Assembly: GCF_002979755.1 (NCBI RefSeq)
Contig: NZ_PCPP01000001.1
Span: forward strand, 2,574,665-2,638,664
DNA length: 64,000 nucleotides
Direction of reading: 5' to 3'
From: Chryseobacterium culicis
Lineage (GTDB): Bacteria > Bacteroidota > Bacteroidia > Flavobacteriales > Weeksellaceae
The translations under genes and the position numbers were made by a program. Under the pieces are notes generated by a model. It was not told the origin of the DNA. It worked only from the letters and a program-made list of their open reading frames with translations, and searched no databases. The number at the start of each line of letters is the position of its first letter. The stretch's first letter is position 1. Below, piece by piece: positions 53,090 to 62,824 of this stretch.

Positions 53090-53935
53090 CTAAATAGATC
53101 TTTTCATTTCAAATTGTGACAACCAATTGTTCAGTCCTATTTTTTCGCTAAGGAATTTACTGGTGTTTTCTGAGGAGTCATCTACATTATTCAAGGCTAT
53201 CGTCTGTCCGTTATTTTTTTCTCTAATAGCATTAAAAAGCATTGTCCCAATTCCACGGTTTCTATAATTTTTATCTACAGCAAACTGATATATTTTTTTT
53301 GCTGCAGAACCATAAACGATATATCCTGCCAGCTGCTCTCCATCATAAGCTCCTAACGTGATATAGTTTTCCGGCATTGGCTCTAATACGAATACAGATC
53401 CCTGCCAGGAAGGTTCAATATCCCAAAAAGAACGTAGTATGTTCCATTGAAAGTCTTTCAGATCTTTTATCAATATTCCGGCATTTTCTTCTCCATGCTT
53501 AATGTTTCCATTAAAGCAAAGCAGCCTTCTGACAATGCAAAATCCTAAATTTTCATAGGCTCTGATGGCCGGCTGATTTCCTTCAATAACTTCAAGCAGT
53601 AATGTATTGGCATTTCTTTCTTTTAAAATGGGAATAATAAAATCGTACATTTTTCTCACCAGCCCTTTCCCTCTGTTTTCCGGAACGACTCCTGTTCCTC
53701 CATTGTAAATAATCTTCTCCCCATTTTCTATTTTTTCAGACTGAAGAATAAAACCTACCAATTTTCCTTCTTCAAAAGCTCCGGCGGACAAACTCATATC
53801 TAATTTCTCTGCTGCTATTTTTGAGATGAGTACTTCTTTTGTCAGGTGAAAAGGAACAACATAATCAGAAAATGAATGATTGAACACAGATAAAAGTTCA
53901 TCTATCGTGATATGGGATAACGTTTTAAATTCCAT
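53090..53935 (-). CDS. Tandem GNAT acetyltransferase
   Basis: 281 residues from ATG 53935 (MEFKTLSHITIDELLSVF); the TTG three codons earlier is less likely. Two GNAT halves: first with VVPENRGKGLVRKMYDFI (acetyl-CoA loop) and LLLEVIEGNQPAIRAYENLGF, second with AVDKNYRNRGIGTMLFNAI and a C-terminal truncated ending. Single-polypeptide twin GNATs exist in several N-acetyltransferase families. Substrate unknown. Confidence 0.85.
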   Translation of the reverse strand: MEFKTLSHITIDELLSVFNHSFSDYVVPFHLTKEVLISKIAAEKLDMSLSAGAFEEGKLVGFILQSEKIENGEKIIYNGGTGVVPENRGKGLVRKMYDFIIPILKERNANTLLLEVIEGNQPAIRAYENLGFCIVRRLLCFNGNIKHGEENAGILIKDLKDFQWNILRSFWDIEPSWQGSVFVLEPMPENYITLGAYDGEQLAGYIVYGSAAKKIYQFAVDKNYRNRGIGTMLFNAIREKNNGQTIALNNVDDSSENTSKFLSEKIGLNNWLSQFEMKRSI

Positions 53936-54044
53936 GGGTTGCAAAAAATTATAATGCCAAGAGACGGCCTTTTATTAAAAATCGGGATCTACACAAATAT
54001 ATGAATTTTAGGCCAATCTGTCTGGAATTGTTACTTTAATAAAA

Positions 54045-54076
54045 AATGACACCTCTGAAAAATCAGAGGCATCATT
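54045..54076 (-). terminator. Intrinsic terminator of the DUF5777 operon
   Basis: On the - strand, a 14-position stem with two mismatches (AATGATGCCTCTGA with TCAGAGGTGTCATT) is followed by TTTTTTATT, immediately after the T9SS protein gene that ends the operon. Confidence 0.75.
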
Positions 54077-54107
54077 GCTAAATATTTAGGTGTGCTTTTT
54101 CTAAAAA

Positions 54108-54854
54108 TTATTCTTTAATCAGTTTTTCGTAAGATGTAGTTCCATCTTTAAGTTGAATTTCAAGATAATAGCTTCCTGATTTCAGATCTTCAACATTGAT
54201 ACTTTCACCCTCCGGTTTTACGGATTTTATCTTTCTTCCGGTTGCTTCATAGATATCAACACTTCTAATTTTATCAAAGTTTTTGAAGTTTACCGTTGAT
54301 TTCGCCGGGTTCGGGTAAAGATTTACCTTCTTGCTATTGGAAGCAATTTCGTTAGTAGATAAACTTGCTGCTGTCATGGTTAAAGAAGCATATCCTCTTC
54401 CTGCATCATGATATCCTAAAGAAGTTCCGGTACTTTTACGGGAATAAAAGATATTGATTGTTCCGGCAGCATTGGCAATCGCAAAATCTCCTGACCCACC
54501 TGAAAGGGATCTTGTTGCCACTACAGTTCTTGTGCTTCCGGAAATGGTATTGGAAGTTTCCGTCCAGTCCTGAGAAGCATCTGCATTAGGTGTTGTCATC
54601 CCAATAAATGTATAATCTCTGTTCGCCGATGTATTATAAATAAACCCATCTGATCCTGGAGCCATTCCTACAGTTCCAAAACCTATTCCCAACATAGAGT
54701 TGCTGTCCCCTGTTACCGTAATCGTTACTCCGGTTGGAGTCGTATCTAATTTCACCGTCATAGCTGTACTGGGTAGATTTACAACGCCTGACGAAAACTG
54801 TGCCCATGCAAAATTAGCAAGAGCTAAACTAAGTACTAGTAAAGTTTTTTTCAT
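54108..54854 (-). CDS. Secreted DOMON-like protein with T9SS sorting domain
   Basis: 248 residues from ATG 54854, where the signal peptide begins (KKTLLVLSLALANFAWAQ). Residues ~20-165 resemble a DOMON-type ligand domain (VKLDTTPTGVTITVTGDS, GIGFGTVGMAPGSDGFIY, GTINIFYSRKSTGT), and residues ~175-248 (VNLYPNPAKSTVNF...VDIYEATGRKIKS...GSYYLEIQL...KLIKE) are a type A T9SS tail. Last gene of the operon led by DUF5777; DOMON domains often bind heme or sugars, which fits a cytochrome-containing unit. DOMON call is tentative. Confidence 0.75.
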   Translation of the reverse strand: MKKTLLVLSLALANFAWAQFSSGVVNLPSTAMTVKLDTTPTGVTITVTGDSNSMLGIGFGTVGMAPGSDGFIYNTSANRDYTFIGMTTPNADASQDWTETSNTISGSTRTVVATRSLSGGSGDFAIANAAGTINIFYSRKSTGTSLGYHDAGRGYASLTMTAASLSTNEIASNSKKVNLYPNPAKSTVNFKNFDKIRSVDIYEATGRKIKSVKPEGESINVEDLKSGSYYLEIQLKDGTTSYEKLIKE

Positions 54855-54855
54855 A

Positions 54856-55380
54856 TCAATTTTTAAAAAGGTTAATAATTTCTTTGTTGTTGGTTTGCAA
54901 TGCATATTCAAAAGGAGTCATTCCCATTGAATCTTTTTTTGTTTTATCAGCTTTATATCTAAGCAGCTGCTCTATCATTTCTTTATTTCCTGATTTTACC
55001 GCCCAGAATAAAGGAGTGTATCCCGTAGCATCTGCAATATTGGGATCTGCTTTTTTCTTTAACAAGTGTTCTACCAGGTCTTTGTTGTATTTAATAGCAA
55101 GACCGGCAAGTGCTGTTCCTTCGCGGCTTTTGTAGTTTACATCTTTTACGTTATCAATCAGAAAATCTGCAACGCCTGTATTTCCTCTGTAACATGCTAA
55201 AATAAGGGGTGAAAATCCGTTCTCATTCGTTTGATTAATGATATCCGGATTTTGTTTCATCAACTCCTGAACTTCAGTTACGGTTCCGCTTCTGGCAATA
55301 TCAAATATTGATTTTATTTTTTCCTGAGCAGATATCAATGAGCCCAGAAATAGTCCTAAAATTAAGATTACATTTCTCAT
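54856..55380 (-). CDS. Secreted ankyrin-repeat protein
   Basis: 174 residues; signal peptide (RNVILILGLFLGSLISAQ). Four ankyrin repeats (NGFSPLILACYRGNTGVADFLI, EGTALAGLAIKYNKDLVEHLL, TGYTPLFWAVKSGNKEMIEQLL, MGMTPFEYALQTNNKEIINLF). Periplasmic; may shield or scaffold a partner, as ankyrin proteins near catalases and cytochromes do. ATGA overlap with the YceI-like gene and 1 nt gap to the T9SS gene show one transcript. Confidence 0.85.
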   Translation of the reverse strand: MRNVILILGLFLGSLISAQEKIKSIFDIARSGTVTEVQELMKQNPDIINQTNENGFSPLILACYRGNTGVADFLIDNVKDVNYKSREGTALAGLAIKYNKDLVEHLLKKKADPNIADATGYTPLFWAVKSGNKEMIEQLLRYKADKTKKDSMGMTPFEYALQTNNKEIINLFKN

Positions 55381-55922
55381 TGTTTTACCATTACGTAGTT
55401 GTATTCGATGTTAACATTTTCAGCCACTTTCTTAGTCACCATTTTAGGAATGGTCACTTTATAATCAGCAGGTCTGGCCATAAATCCGCCCTGCATATAG
55501 ATTTTTCCGTCTTTTGCATATAGAGTGGCTGCAGAAGCAACAGCTTTGTCTACACCGTGAAAGTTTAACGTTCCCTGAACGGTATATTTCTGAGGACTTG
55601 CCGTAAGTTTTGTTTTATCAAAGTTGACTATTTTCCCTTTGAAAGTTGTTTTCGGATATTTTGCAGATTCTGCATAGCTTTCATTGAAATGCTCTTCCAT
55701 TAATTTTGTTTTAAAATGAAAGTTTTTAACGGTTGAAACTGATGCCATCTCACCATTGTCTGCATTGAGAATCACCACATTGTTATCATCCTGGGCAAAA
55801 ATATCATCAAACAAAGGAACCGAAGCTTCAAAAGTCACTTTCCCTGTTTTAGAACTGTATTTTTGTGCTGAAGCGTACCCTGCAGAAAAGAGTAATACGC
55901 TTAATAATGCTAATTTTTTCAT
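55377..55922 (-). CDS. YceI-family periplasmic protein
   Basis: 181 residues, signal peptide KKLALLSVLLFSAGYASAQ. Lipocalin-like YceI pattern: KVTFEASVPLFDDIFAQDDN, FHFKTKLMEEHFNESYAESAKYPKTTFKGKI, VQGTLNFHGVDKAVASAA, PADYKVTIPKMVTKKVAENVNIEY. YceI proteins bind isoprenoid quinones or fatty amides, which suits a role next to a c-type cytochrome. Confidence 0.88.
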   Translation of the reverse strand: MKKLALLSVLLFSAGYASAQKYSSKTGKVTFEASVPLFDDIFAQDDNNVVILNADNGEMASVSTVKNFHFKTKLMEEHFNESYAESAKYPKTTFKGKIVNFDKTKLTASPQKYTVQGTLNFHGVDKAVASAATLYAKDGKIYMQGGFMARPADYKVTIPKMVTKKVAENVNIEYNYVMVKQ

Positions 55923-55933
55923 ATCAATTTTTT

Positions 55934-56281
55934 TTAATTTTCATTTAATCCGTCAGCTTTCCACTTGATGAAAATATTAATCTGGGTAGCAGACAAAGAT
56001 CCTCCCTGTGGCATTTTTCCGGGATCACCGTTAGGTCTTTGGATACGGTCCAGAATTCCGTCTATATTATTTTTGACCTGATCATAAGTAACTAAAGGTT
56101 TAAAGCTTCCTGCAGAATGACAGCCTATGCAGCTGTTATCTACAATCGGTTTTACATCTGCTGTATATTTTACCGGAGCAGTGATTGGTGTGTTGTCAGA
56201 AATCTCTTCATAAGTTCTGCTGTCACAAGCCATCAGTATGATTGCTGATGACGATATCAATAAGGATGTTAGCTTTTTCAT
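55934..56281 (-). CDS. Lipoprotein mono-heme c-type cytochrome
   Basis: 115 residues from ATG 56281 (KKLTSLLISSSAIILMACDS, lipobox LMAC at residue ~16-19), the longer frame from 56347 being upstream noise. One CxxCH heme site (DNSCIGCHSAGSF) and a distal Met candidate (GKMPQGGSLSA). Lipid-anchored electron carrier. Between DUF5777 and YceI genes in one operon. Confidence 0.9.
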   Translation of the reverse strand: MKKLTSLLISSSAIILMACDSRTYEEISDNTPITAPVKYTADVKPIVDNSCIGCHSAGSFKPLVTYDQVKNNIDGILDRIQRPNGDPGKMPQGGSLSATQINIFIKWKADGLNEN

Positions 56282-56282
56282 A

Positions 56283-57125
56283 TTAAAAAACTCTATAAAG
56301 ATTAAACCCAAAGAAAATATGTCCCTTTCCCCATGCTCCTGTGGCATTGGTAAGATATCCGATATCTGAATTTATCTGGGAGTTTGTTAGTAAAAGCTGG
56401 AACACGTGTCCTCCTGTTTCTATATCCACCCCTAATGATAAAGGATTTTTATAAAAACTGTGATCGTCAAAATTCACAAAATATTCTGCATTCAGAGAAA
56501 CTCTTTTTGAGATTTTGTAGCGTCCTCCCAAACCTGCCAGAAACTGGTTTTTGTTTTCAATAGTAGGTTCGTAAAGATTTTTGTGAACGAAGGAAGGGGT
56601 AAGCTGTACGGAAAGCTTATCACTGAACCTTCTTGAGATTAATGCCTGAGTAAGATAAGAAAGCCTGTCACTGAATTTCAGGTGTGGATACGTATCTTTA
56701 TCCAGTTCAGTATTGGCACCCATTACATTGTACCCCACAATATCCACCGGAAAGTTTTCACTTTGTTTTACCAGTCGGTATTTCACTGCTCCTTCAAACG
56801 TTTTCATATTCGTTTCTCTGGAAAGGCTTACAGATACTGCATCTGAGATACCGTAGATAACACCTAGTTTGGTAGAAGCATGATCCAGACCAAAAAAGTC
56901 TTTAAATCCTGCGCTTATATCTCCAAATCTGTGGGCAACGATAATGTACCATTCTTTTTTGGCAGCCAGTTTTGTAGATTGTCCTGTAACAATCTGAAGA
57001 GCTTTGAAGGCGGGTTGTGAGGTTTCTGTGTTGGTTTTCACCGTGTCAATATCTTTCAACAGATCTTCCTGTGCAAAGACAAGACCTGAAGAAAATACTG
57101 ACAAAAATAAGAGAGTTTTTGTCAT
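56283..57125 (-). CDS. DUF5777 outer-membrane beta-barrel protein
   Basis: 280 residues from ATG 57125 (MTKTLLFLSVFSSGLVFAQ); TTG 57131 adds two residues. Family markers: WYIIVAHRFGDISAGFKDFFGLDHASTKLG, GISDAVSVSLSRETNMKTFEG and C-terminal GKGHIFFGFNLYRVF. Outer membrane barrel of unknown function, repeatedly found with YceI and small cytochromes in Flavobacteriia, which suggests a redox or electron-export role. First gene of the operon. Confidence 0.82.
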   Translation of the reverse strand: MTKTLLFLSVFSSGLVFAQEDLLKDIDTVKTNTETSQPAFKALQIVTGQSTKLAAKKEWYIIVAHRFGDISAGFKDFFGLDHASTKLGVIYGISDAVSVSLSRETNMKTFEGAVKYRLVKQSENFPVDIVGYNVMGANTELDKDTYPHLKFSDRLSYLTQALISRRFSDKLSVQLTPSFVHKNLYEPTIENKNQFLAGLGGRYKISKRVSLNAEYFVNFDDHSFYKNPLSLGVDIETGGHVFQLLLTNSQINSDIGYLTNATGAWGKGHIFFGFNLYRVF

Positions 57126-57175
57126 ATACAATTTGAATTAAATTATGATATGACAAACTTATCGAGTTCTCAATT

Positions 57176-57205
57176 CAAAAATAGGTGATAAAAGTCACCA
57201 CTCAA
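57176..57205 (-). promoter_or_regulatory. Complete Bacteroidota promoter of the DUF5777 operon
   Basis: On the - strand, TTG (57203-57205) is separated by 19 bases from TATTTTTG (57176-57183), matching TTG-N17-23-TAnnTTTG exactly. The operon start codon is ~50 nt downstream. A Crp-type palindrome occupies the spacer. Confidence 0.75.
57184..57199. promoter_or_regulatory. Crp-type site GTGA-N6-TCAC in the promoter spacer
   Basis: GGTGATAAAAGTCACC is a perfect inverted repeat of the Crp half-site GTGA with the classical six-base spacing. It sits between the -33 and -7 elements of the DUF5777 operon, where bound protein would normally block RNA polymerase. The Crp-like regulator encoded just upstream (57251-57901) has the recognition-helix residues Arg-Glu-xxx-Arg needed for GTGA. 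Confidence 0.7.
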
Positions 57206-57250
57206 ATTGTTTTTATCAATGATAGAAATAAACAATTCAAACAAATAAAA

Positions 57251-57901
57251 TTAGATCATCCTAACATTTTCATTTACAGGAACTTTTATTCCTTCTTTGG
57301 TCTGAACGATTTCACCTTCGCTTTCAATTTTTTTCAAAACTCTGCTCACCACTTCTCTGGAAGTTCCCAAACTGTTGGCAATTTCACGATGGGTGATCTT
57401 AATAGGGTTGCTTCCTGTGGTGGAAATCTGCTGTTTAATATAGTTCAGCACTCTCTTGTCAAGCCTGTGAAAAACGGCATCATTTACCATATTCATGACT
57501 TCTGAAAATCTGCGGTCATATTCATGATAAAACAGTTTATTGATTTCCGGAAATTTAATCAGCCATTCATGCATTATGGAAACAGGGACGAGAATAGCTT
57601 TTGAGTCTTCTTCTGCTACGGCATATACTCTGCTGATATAATCCGTCAAAATAGAAGAAAAGGTCATAAGACAACTATCTTTAGGCTTAATATAATAGTA
57701 GATGAGCTCTCTTCCATCATTAAGGGTAAAAACCTTGATAGATCCTTTTATTAAGAAAGGGACAAACTTATTCTTCTGCCCTTCTCTTATGATTTCAGTT
57801 TTTGCTTTTATATCAATGGCAACAGCATGCTTTTCGAGCTCGGATAAAAAATCAGTGCCCAGAAAGCCAAATTTACTTACAGCGAACGAGTTATCAATCA
57901 T
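57251..57901 (-). CDS. Crp/Fnr-family regulator (classical recognition helix)
   Basis: 216 residues. Sensor domain with EIIREGQKNKFVPFLIKGSIKVF and FSSILTDYISRVYAVAEED; C-terminal HTH KITHREIANSLGTSREVVSRVLKKIESEGEI. The TSREVVSRVL helix carries Arg, Glu and Arg in the positions that read GTGA in Crp. No N-terminal Cys cluster, so not an oxygen-sensing Fnr. The gene is immediately upstream of, and codirectional with, the DUF5777-cytochrome operon whose promoter contains a GTGA-N6-TCAC site, so it is the probable regulator. Confidence 0.92.
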   Translation of the reverse strand: MIDNSFAVSKFGFLGTDFLSELEKHAVAIDIKAKTEIIREGQKNKFVPFLIKGSIKVFTLNDGRELIYYYIKPKDSCLMTFSSILTDYISRVYAVAEEDSKAILVPVSIMHEWLIKFPEINKLFYHEYDRRFSEVMNMVNDAVFHRLDKRVLNYIKQQISTTGSNPIKITHREIANSLGTSREVVSRVLKKIESEGEIVQTKEGIKVPVNENVRMI

Positions 57902-57928
57902 ATCTTATATTTTCTGATTTTTCTTAAA

Positions 57929-57936
57929 CAAAGATA
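57929..57936 (-). promoter_or_regulatory. Bacteroidota -7 box (TATCTTTG) of the Crp-like gene
   Basis: TATCTTTG on the - strand, 28 nt before the regulator start at 57901; no good TTG at the expected distance. Confidence 0.5.
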
Positions 57937-58033
57937 TAAAATTGCTATATCGTTACTATATATTTTTACTTTATTAAAGAAAATTAACAATTAAACAGAT
58001 TTTAATCTTCTTTACTAGAGTGTAGAATAAAAA

Positions 58034-58057
58034 AATGCCCTGGTTTTCCAGGGCATT
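58034..58057 (-). terminator. Terminator of the rpoBC-DUF3467 operon
   Basis: Nine-base-pair stem ATGCCCTGG/CCAGGGCAT with AAAA loop; on the - strand followed by TTTTTTTATT. Confidence 0.85.
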
Positions 58058-58081
58058 CTTTATATTATTGTAAAAGAAATC

Positions 58082-58387
58082 TTACGCTTGAACGTTGTTT
58101 CCTCCTAATACGAAAGGCTCAACTTCTTTGATTTCTCCGAACTGCTGCTCGTAGTTAGCGATGTTCTGTTGAAGAGCGTTTAATACTCTTTTAGCGTGAA
58201 GTGGAGCAAGAATTACTCTTGATCTTACTTTCGCTTGCTGAACACCTGGCATCAACTGAATAAAGTCTACTACAAATTCAGATGGAGAGTGGTTTACTAA
58301 AGCTAGGTTAGCATAGATACCAGCAGCTACCATTTCGTTTAATTCGATGTTGATGTTTCCGTCTTGTGGATTTTGATTGTTGTCCAT
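58082..58387 (-). CDS. DUF3467 protein
   Basis: 101 residues. INIELNEMVAAGIYANLALVNHSPSEFVVDFIQLMPGVQQAKVRSRVILAPLHAKRVL gives the DUF3467 pattern. Characteristically follows rpoC in Bacteroidota and is probably cotranscribed with it. Function unknown. 87 bp after the rpoC stop. Confidence 0.92.
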   Translation of the reverse strand: MDNNQNPQDGNINIELNEMVAAGIYANLALVNHSPSEFVVDFIQLMPGVQQAKVRSRVILAPLHAKRVLNALQQNIANYEQQFGEIKEVEPFVLGGNNVQA

Positions 58388-58474
58388 TGTTATAAATTAT
58401 GTTTTTAAAATTCGAAATTTGAGATTGTGAAAATATAAAAATAATTTCAAATCCCAAATTTCAAATCATTAATT

Positions 58475-61400
58475 TTAGTTAAGGTCTTCGAATTCTTTCT
58501 TAGAACCAACAATAACGTTCTGGTACTCTTTAAGACCTGTACCTGCAGGGATTCTGTGTCCTACAATTACATTTTCTTTAAGACCTCCAAGATTATCAAC
58601 CTTACCAGCAACTGCTGCTTCGTTAAGAACCTTAGTTGTTTCCTGGAACGATGCTGCAGACATGAATGACTTAGTCTGAAGGGCTGCTCTGGTAATACCT
58701 TGTAATACAGGTGTTGCTGTAGCAGGAAGAGCTTCTCTTACTTCTACCAAGTTTTGATCTTCACGTCTTAATTTAGAGTTTTCGTCTCTTAATTCTCTTG
58801 CATTAATCATCTGACCTGGGCTGAATTCTTTAGAATCACCAGCATCTACAACTACTTTAAGACCGAATACTCTGTTGTTTTCTTCCAAGAAATCATACTT
58901 GTGCTCAAGAGCTCCTTCCAGGAACTGAGTATCACCTCCATCAACGATAGATACTTTCGTCATCATCTGTCTTACGATAATTTCGAAGTGCTTGTCGTCG
59001 ATTTTTACCCCCTGTAGACGGTAAACTTCCTGAATTTCGTTTACTAAGTATTCCTGAACAGCTGTTGGACCTTTAATTCTTAAGATATCTTCCGGTGTAA
59101 TAGAACCGTCAGAAAGCGGAGAACCAGCTCTTACGAAGTCATTCTCCTGAACAAGAATCTGGTTAGAAAGTTTTACCAAATAGATTTTTCTTTCTCCAGT
59201 TTTAGCCTCAACAATAAGTTCACGGTTACCTCTCTTGATTTTTCCGTAAGAAACTACCCCGTCGATTTCAGTAACAACCGCTGGGTTTGAAGGGTTTCTT
59301 GCTTCGAATAATTCGGTAACTCTCGGAAGACCTCCGGTGATATCCCCTGCTTTTGCAGATTTTCTTGGGATCTTGATTAAGACTTTACCCGCCTTAATTT
59401 TTTCACCATCGTTAACCATTAAGTGGGCTCCTACCGGTAAGTTGTAAGCTTTTTGCTCAATACCTTTAGAGTCTACCACTTTCAAGGTAGGTACGGCTTT
59501 CTTATTTCTAGATTCAGAGATTACTTTCTCTTCAAATCCTGTTTGTTCGTCAATTTCAAGCTGGAATGAAATACCCTGGATAATATCCTCGTATTCTACC
59601 TTACCTGAAGTTTCAGCAATGATAACCGCGTTATATGGATCCCATCTACAGATTGTATCTCCTTTCTTCACTTTATCACCTGGTTTCACAGATAATATAG
59701 ATCCGTAAGGTACGTTAGCTACCATTAATGGAGTTCTTGACTCATTATCAGCAACTAATCTGAATTCTGTTGAACGAGAAACTACAACCTCAGCGGTATT
59801 ACCGTTTTCATCTTCAGAAGTAATTGTTCTTACTTCGTCCATTTCAACGATACCATCTCTTCTTGCAACGATAGATGGGTTTTCTGATACGTTTCCTGCA
59901 GTACCCCCTTGGTGGAAAGTTCTCAACGTAAGCTGAGTACCTGGTTCCCCAATTGACTGTGCTGCAATTACACCTACCGCTTCACCCATGTGAATTACTT
60001 TACCTGTTGCCAGGTTTCTACCATAACATTTTGCACAGATACCTTTCTTAGCTTCACAAGTTAATGGTGAACGAACTTCAACAGCTTCTAATCCTGCTTC
60101 TTCAATTCTCTTAGCTAATTCTTCGATGATTACCTGATCTGCACTCGCAATAAGCTCGTCAGATTCCGGATCATAGATATTATGAAGGGATACTCTACCT
60201 AAGATTCTTTCAGAAATTCTTTCAACGATCTCGTCATTTTTCTTAAGTGCAGTAACTTCTGTACCTCTCAGTGTTCCACAGTCGTCTTCTGTAACGATAA
60301 CATCCTGTGCAACGTCTACCAATCTTCTCGTTAAGTAACCAGCATCGGCTGTCTTAAGAGCGGTATCCGCAAGACCCTTACGAGCACCGTGGGTAGAGAT
60401 AAAGTACTCTAGAATCGAAAGACCTTCCTTAAAGTTTGCAAGGATCGGGTTTTCGATGATCTCCGCTCCGGTAGATCCGGCTTTTTGCGGTTTTGCCATC
60501 AAACCTCTCATCCCTGATAACTGACGGATCTGTTCTTTAGAACCCCTCGCTCCAGAGTCAAGCATCATGTATACAGAGTTAAATCCACCTTGGTCAACTT
60601 TCATTCTGCTCATGATCATTTCAGTTAATCCAGCGTTGGTATTTGTCCAAACGTCAATTACCTGGTTATAACGTTCTGTATCTGTAATTAGACCCATGTT
60701 ATAGTTAGCTCTAATTTCGTCTACAGTTTCAATAGAAGTAGCAATCATCTGTTTTTTCTCAACAGGAACTACAATATCTCCTAGTGAGAAAGAAAGACCT
60801 CCTTTGAATGCGTTTGAATACCCTAAGTCTTTCATGGCATCCAGGAACTTCACAGTTGTAGGGAAATCTGTATCAGCAAGGATCTTACCGATAACGTTTC
60901 TCAATGATTTCTTCGTAAGAAGCTCATTGATATATCCTACCTGCTTAGGTACAATCTGGTTGAATAGGATTCTACCTACAGAAGTTTCGATCAATCTTGT
61001 AACGATTTCACCATCTTCTTTGATAGGCAGTCTACATCTTACTTTAGCATTTAAAGATACTCTACCTTCAGCATAAGCGATTTCCGCTTCTTCAGGAGAA
61101 TAGAATGCAAGACCTTCTCCTTTTACTTTCATCGTCTCAGTAGAGCTTAATTCTTTAGTCATGAAATAAAGACCAAGAACCATGTCCTGAGATGGTACTG
61201 TAATTGGAGAACCGTTTGCAGGGTTCAAGATGTTTTGAGAACCTAACATCAATAACTGAGCTTCAAGGATTGCTTCTGGTCCTAACGGCAAGTGTACTGC
61301 CATCTGGTCACCATCGAAATCGGCATTGAAGGCCGTAGTTACTAACGGGTGTAGCTGGATTGCTTTACCTTCGATCATCTTAGGTTGGAAAGCCTGAATA

Positions 61401-62740
61401 CCCAATCTGTGAAGAGTAGGTGCTCTGTTCAATAGAACAGGGTGACCTTTCATCACGTTTTCAAGGATATCATAAACTACTGGTTCTTTTCTGTCGATAA
61501 TTCTCTTTGCAGATTTTACTGTTTTTACAATACCTCTTTCAATTAGTTTTCTAATGATGAATGGTTTGTAAAGTTCAGCTGCCATATCTTTAGGAATACC
61601 ACATTCGTGAAGCTGTAAGTTTGGACCTACAACAATTACCGAACGCGCAGAGTAGTCAACCCTTTTCCCTAGTAGGTTCTGACGGAAACGACCTTGTTTA
61701 CCCTTCAATGAATCAGAAAGTGATTTCAATGGTCTGTTTGATTCAGATTTTACTGCAGAAGATTTTCTTGTGTTATCGAATAATGAATCTACTGATTCCT
61801 GAAGCATACGCTTCTCGTTTCTTAAGATTACTTCAGGAGCTTTGATCTCCAATAATCTTTTCAAACGGTTATTTCTGATAATAACTCTTCTATAAAGGTC
61901 ATTCAAGTCAGAAGTTGCGAAACGTCCTCCATCCAATGGAACTAATGGTCTTAATTCTGGTGGGATAACAGGAAGTACACGCATGATCATCCACTCTGGT
62001 CTGTTGATCATTCTTGTATTAGCACCTCTTAATGCTTCTACAACGTTCAATCTTTTCAGCGCTTCAGTTCTTCTTTGTTTTGAACCTTCGTTGTGAGCTT
62101 TGTGTCTCAAGTCGAAAGACAATGCATCAAGATCAATTCTTTTTAATAGATCTTCAACAGCTTCAGCACCCATTCTGGCGATGAATTTGTTTGGATCAGA
62201 ATCATCAAGATACTGGTTTTCTACAGGAAGAGTTTCCATGATATCAAGGTACTCTTCTTCTGTAAGGAATTCCATATTTTCAAAATCAGAACCGTCTAAT
62301 TTTTTAGCAATACCCTGCTGAATCACTACATATCTTTCGTAGTAGATGATCATGTCTAATTTCTTAGAAGGAATTCCTAAAAGGTATCCGATTTTGTTTG
62401 GTAATGAACGGAAATACCAGATGTGTGCAATTGGAACTACAAGGTTGATGTGCCCGATTCTCTCTCTTCTTACTTTTTTCTCAGTAACTTCTACTCCACA
62501 ACGGTCACACACAATCCCTTTGTAACGAATTCTCTTGTATTTACCACAAGCACATTCGTAATCCTTTACAGGACCAAAGATTTTCTCACAGAATAGCCCG
62601 TCTCTTTCAGGCTTGTGAGTTCTGTAGTTAATAGTTTCCGGTTTTAGAACCTCTCCTCTTGAGTCTTGCAAAATAGACTCCGGTGAAGCTAAACCGATGG
62701 TTATTTTATTAAATCTACTTGATTTATTTTTATTTGACAT
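58475..62740 (-). CDS. rpoC: DNA-directed RNA polymerase subunit beta'
   Basis: 1421 residues, intact. N-terminal zinc finger Cys set ([20 protein letters not shown]), [18 protein letters not shown], catalytic [15 protein letters not shown] with the three Asp that bind magnesium (around residue 470), bridge and trigger-loop region ending in the second zinc set ([14 protein letters not shown]) and the C-terminal domain. Core subunit of RNA polymerase. 84 bp after rpoB, in the usual order. Confidence 0.99.
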   Translation of the reverse strand: MSNKNKSSRFNKITIGLASPESILQDSRGEVLKPETINYRTHKPERDGLFCEKIFGPVKDYECACGKYKRIRYKGIVCDRCGVEVTEKKVRRERIGHINLVVPIAHIWYFRSLPNKIGYLLGIPSKKLDMIIYYERYVVIQQGIAKKLDGSDFENMEFLTEEEYLDIMETLPVENQYLDDSDPNKFIARMGAEAVEDLLKRIDLDALSFDLRHKAHNEGSKQRRTEALKRLNVVEALRGANTRMINRPEWMIMRVLPVIPPELRPLVPLDGGRFATSDLNDLYRRVIIRNNRLKRLLEIKAPEVILRNEKRMLQESVDSLFDNTRKSSAVKSESNRPLKSLSDSLKGKQGRFRQNLLGKRVDYSARSVIVVGPNLQLHECGIPKDMAAELYKPFIIRKLIERGIVKTVKSAKRIIDRKEPVVYDILENVMKGHPVLLNRAPTLHRLGIQAFQPKMIEGKAIQLHPLVTTAFNADFDGDQMAVHLPLGPEAILEAQLLMLGSQNILNPANGSPITVPSQDMVLGLYFMTKELSSTETMKVKGEGLAFYSPEEAEIAYAEGRVSLNAKVRCRLPIKEDGEIVTRLIETSVGRILFNQIVPKQVGYINELLTKKSLRNVIGKILADTDFPTTVKFLDAMKDLGYSNAFKGGLSFSLGDIVVPVEKKQMIATSIETVDEIRANYNMGLITDTERYNQVIDVWTNTNAGLTEMIMSRMKVDQGGFNSVYMMLDSGARGSKEQIRQLSGMRGLMAKPQKAGSTGAEIIENPILANFKEGLSILEYFISTHGARKGLADTALKTADAGYLTRRLVDVAQDVIVTEDDCGTLRGTEVTALKKNDEIVERISERILGRVSLHNIYDPESDELIASADQVIIEELAKRIEEAGLEAVEVRSPLTCEAKKGICAKCYGRNLATGKVIHMGEAVGVIAAQSIGEPGTQLTLRTFHQGGTAGNVSENPSIVARRDGIVEMDEVRTITSEDENGNTAEVVVSRSTEFRLVADNESRTPLMVANVPYGSILSVKPGDKVKKGDTICRWDPYNAVIIAETSGKVEYEDIIQGISFQLEIDEQTGFEEKVISESRNKKAVPTLKVVDSKGIEQKAYNLPVGAHLMVNDGEKIKAGKVLIKIPRKSAKAGDITGGLPRVTELFEARNPSNPAVVTEIDGVVSYGKIKRGNRELIVEAKTGERKIYLVKLSNQILVQENDFVRAGSPLSDGSITPEDILRIKGPTAVQEYLVNEIQEVYRLQGVKIDDKHFEIIVRQMMTKVSIVDGGDTQFLEGALEHKYDFLEENNRVFGLKVVVDAGDSKEFSPGQMINARELRDENSKLRREDQNLVEVREALPATATPVLQGITRAALQTKSFMSAASFQETTKVLNEAAVAGKVDNLGGLKENVIVGHRIPAGTGLKEYQNVIVGSKKEFEDLN

Positions 62741-62824
62741 TTGTTAGATTTTAAATTTTAGATTTTAGATTTTAGATTAATTTTTGAATGCTGCCATTCA
62801 ACATTTATAATTTAAAATTTAAAA

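Noticed and set aside
58388..58474. Inverted AT-rich words (TTTGAGATT / AATCCCAAA) after rpoC
   Set aside because: Short and imperfect; no T-run in either direction and no clear function beyond a possible weak hairpin.
62741..62824. Repeated AGATTTTAG words between rpoB and rpoC
   Set aside because: Simple low-complexity sequence; no regulatory pattern such as a ribosomal protein or rpoBC attenuator could be recognised.
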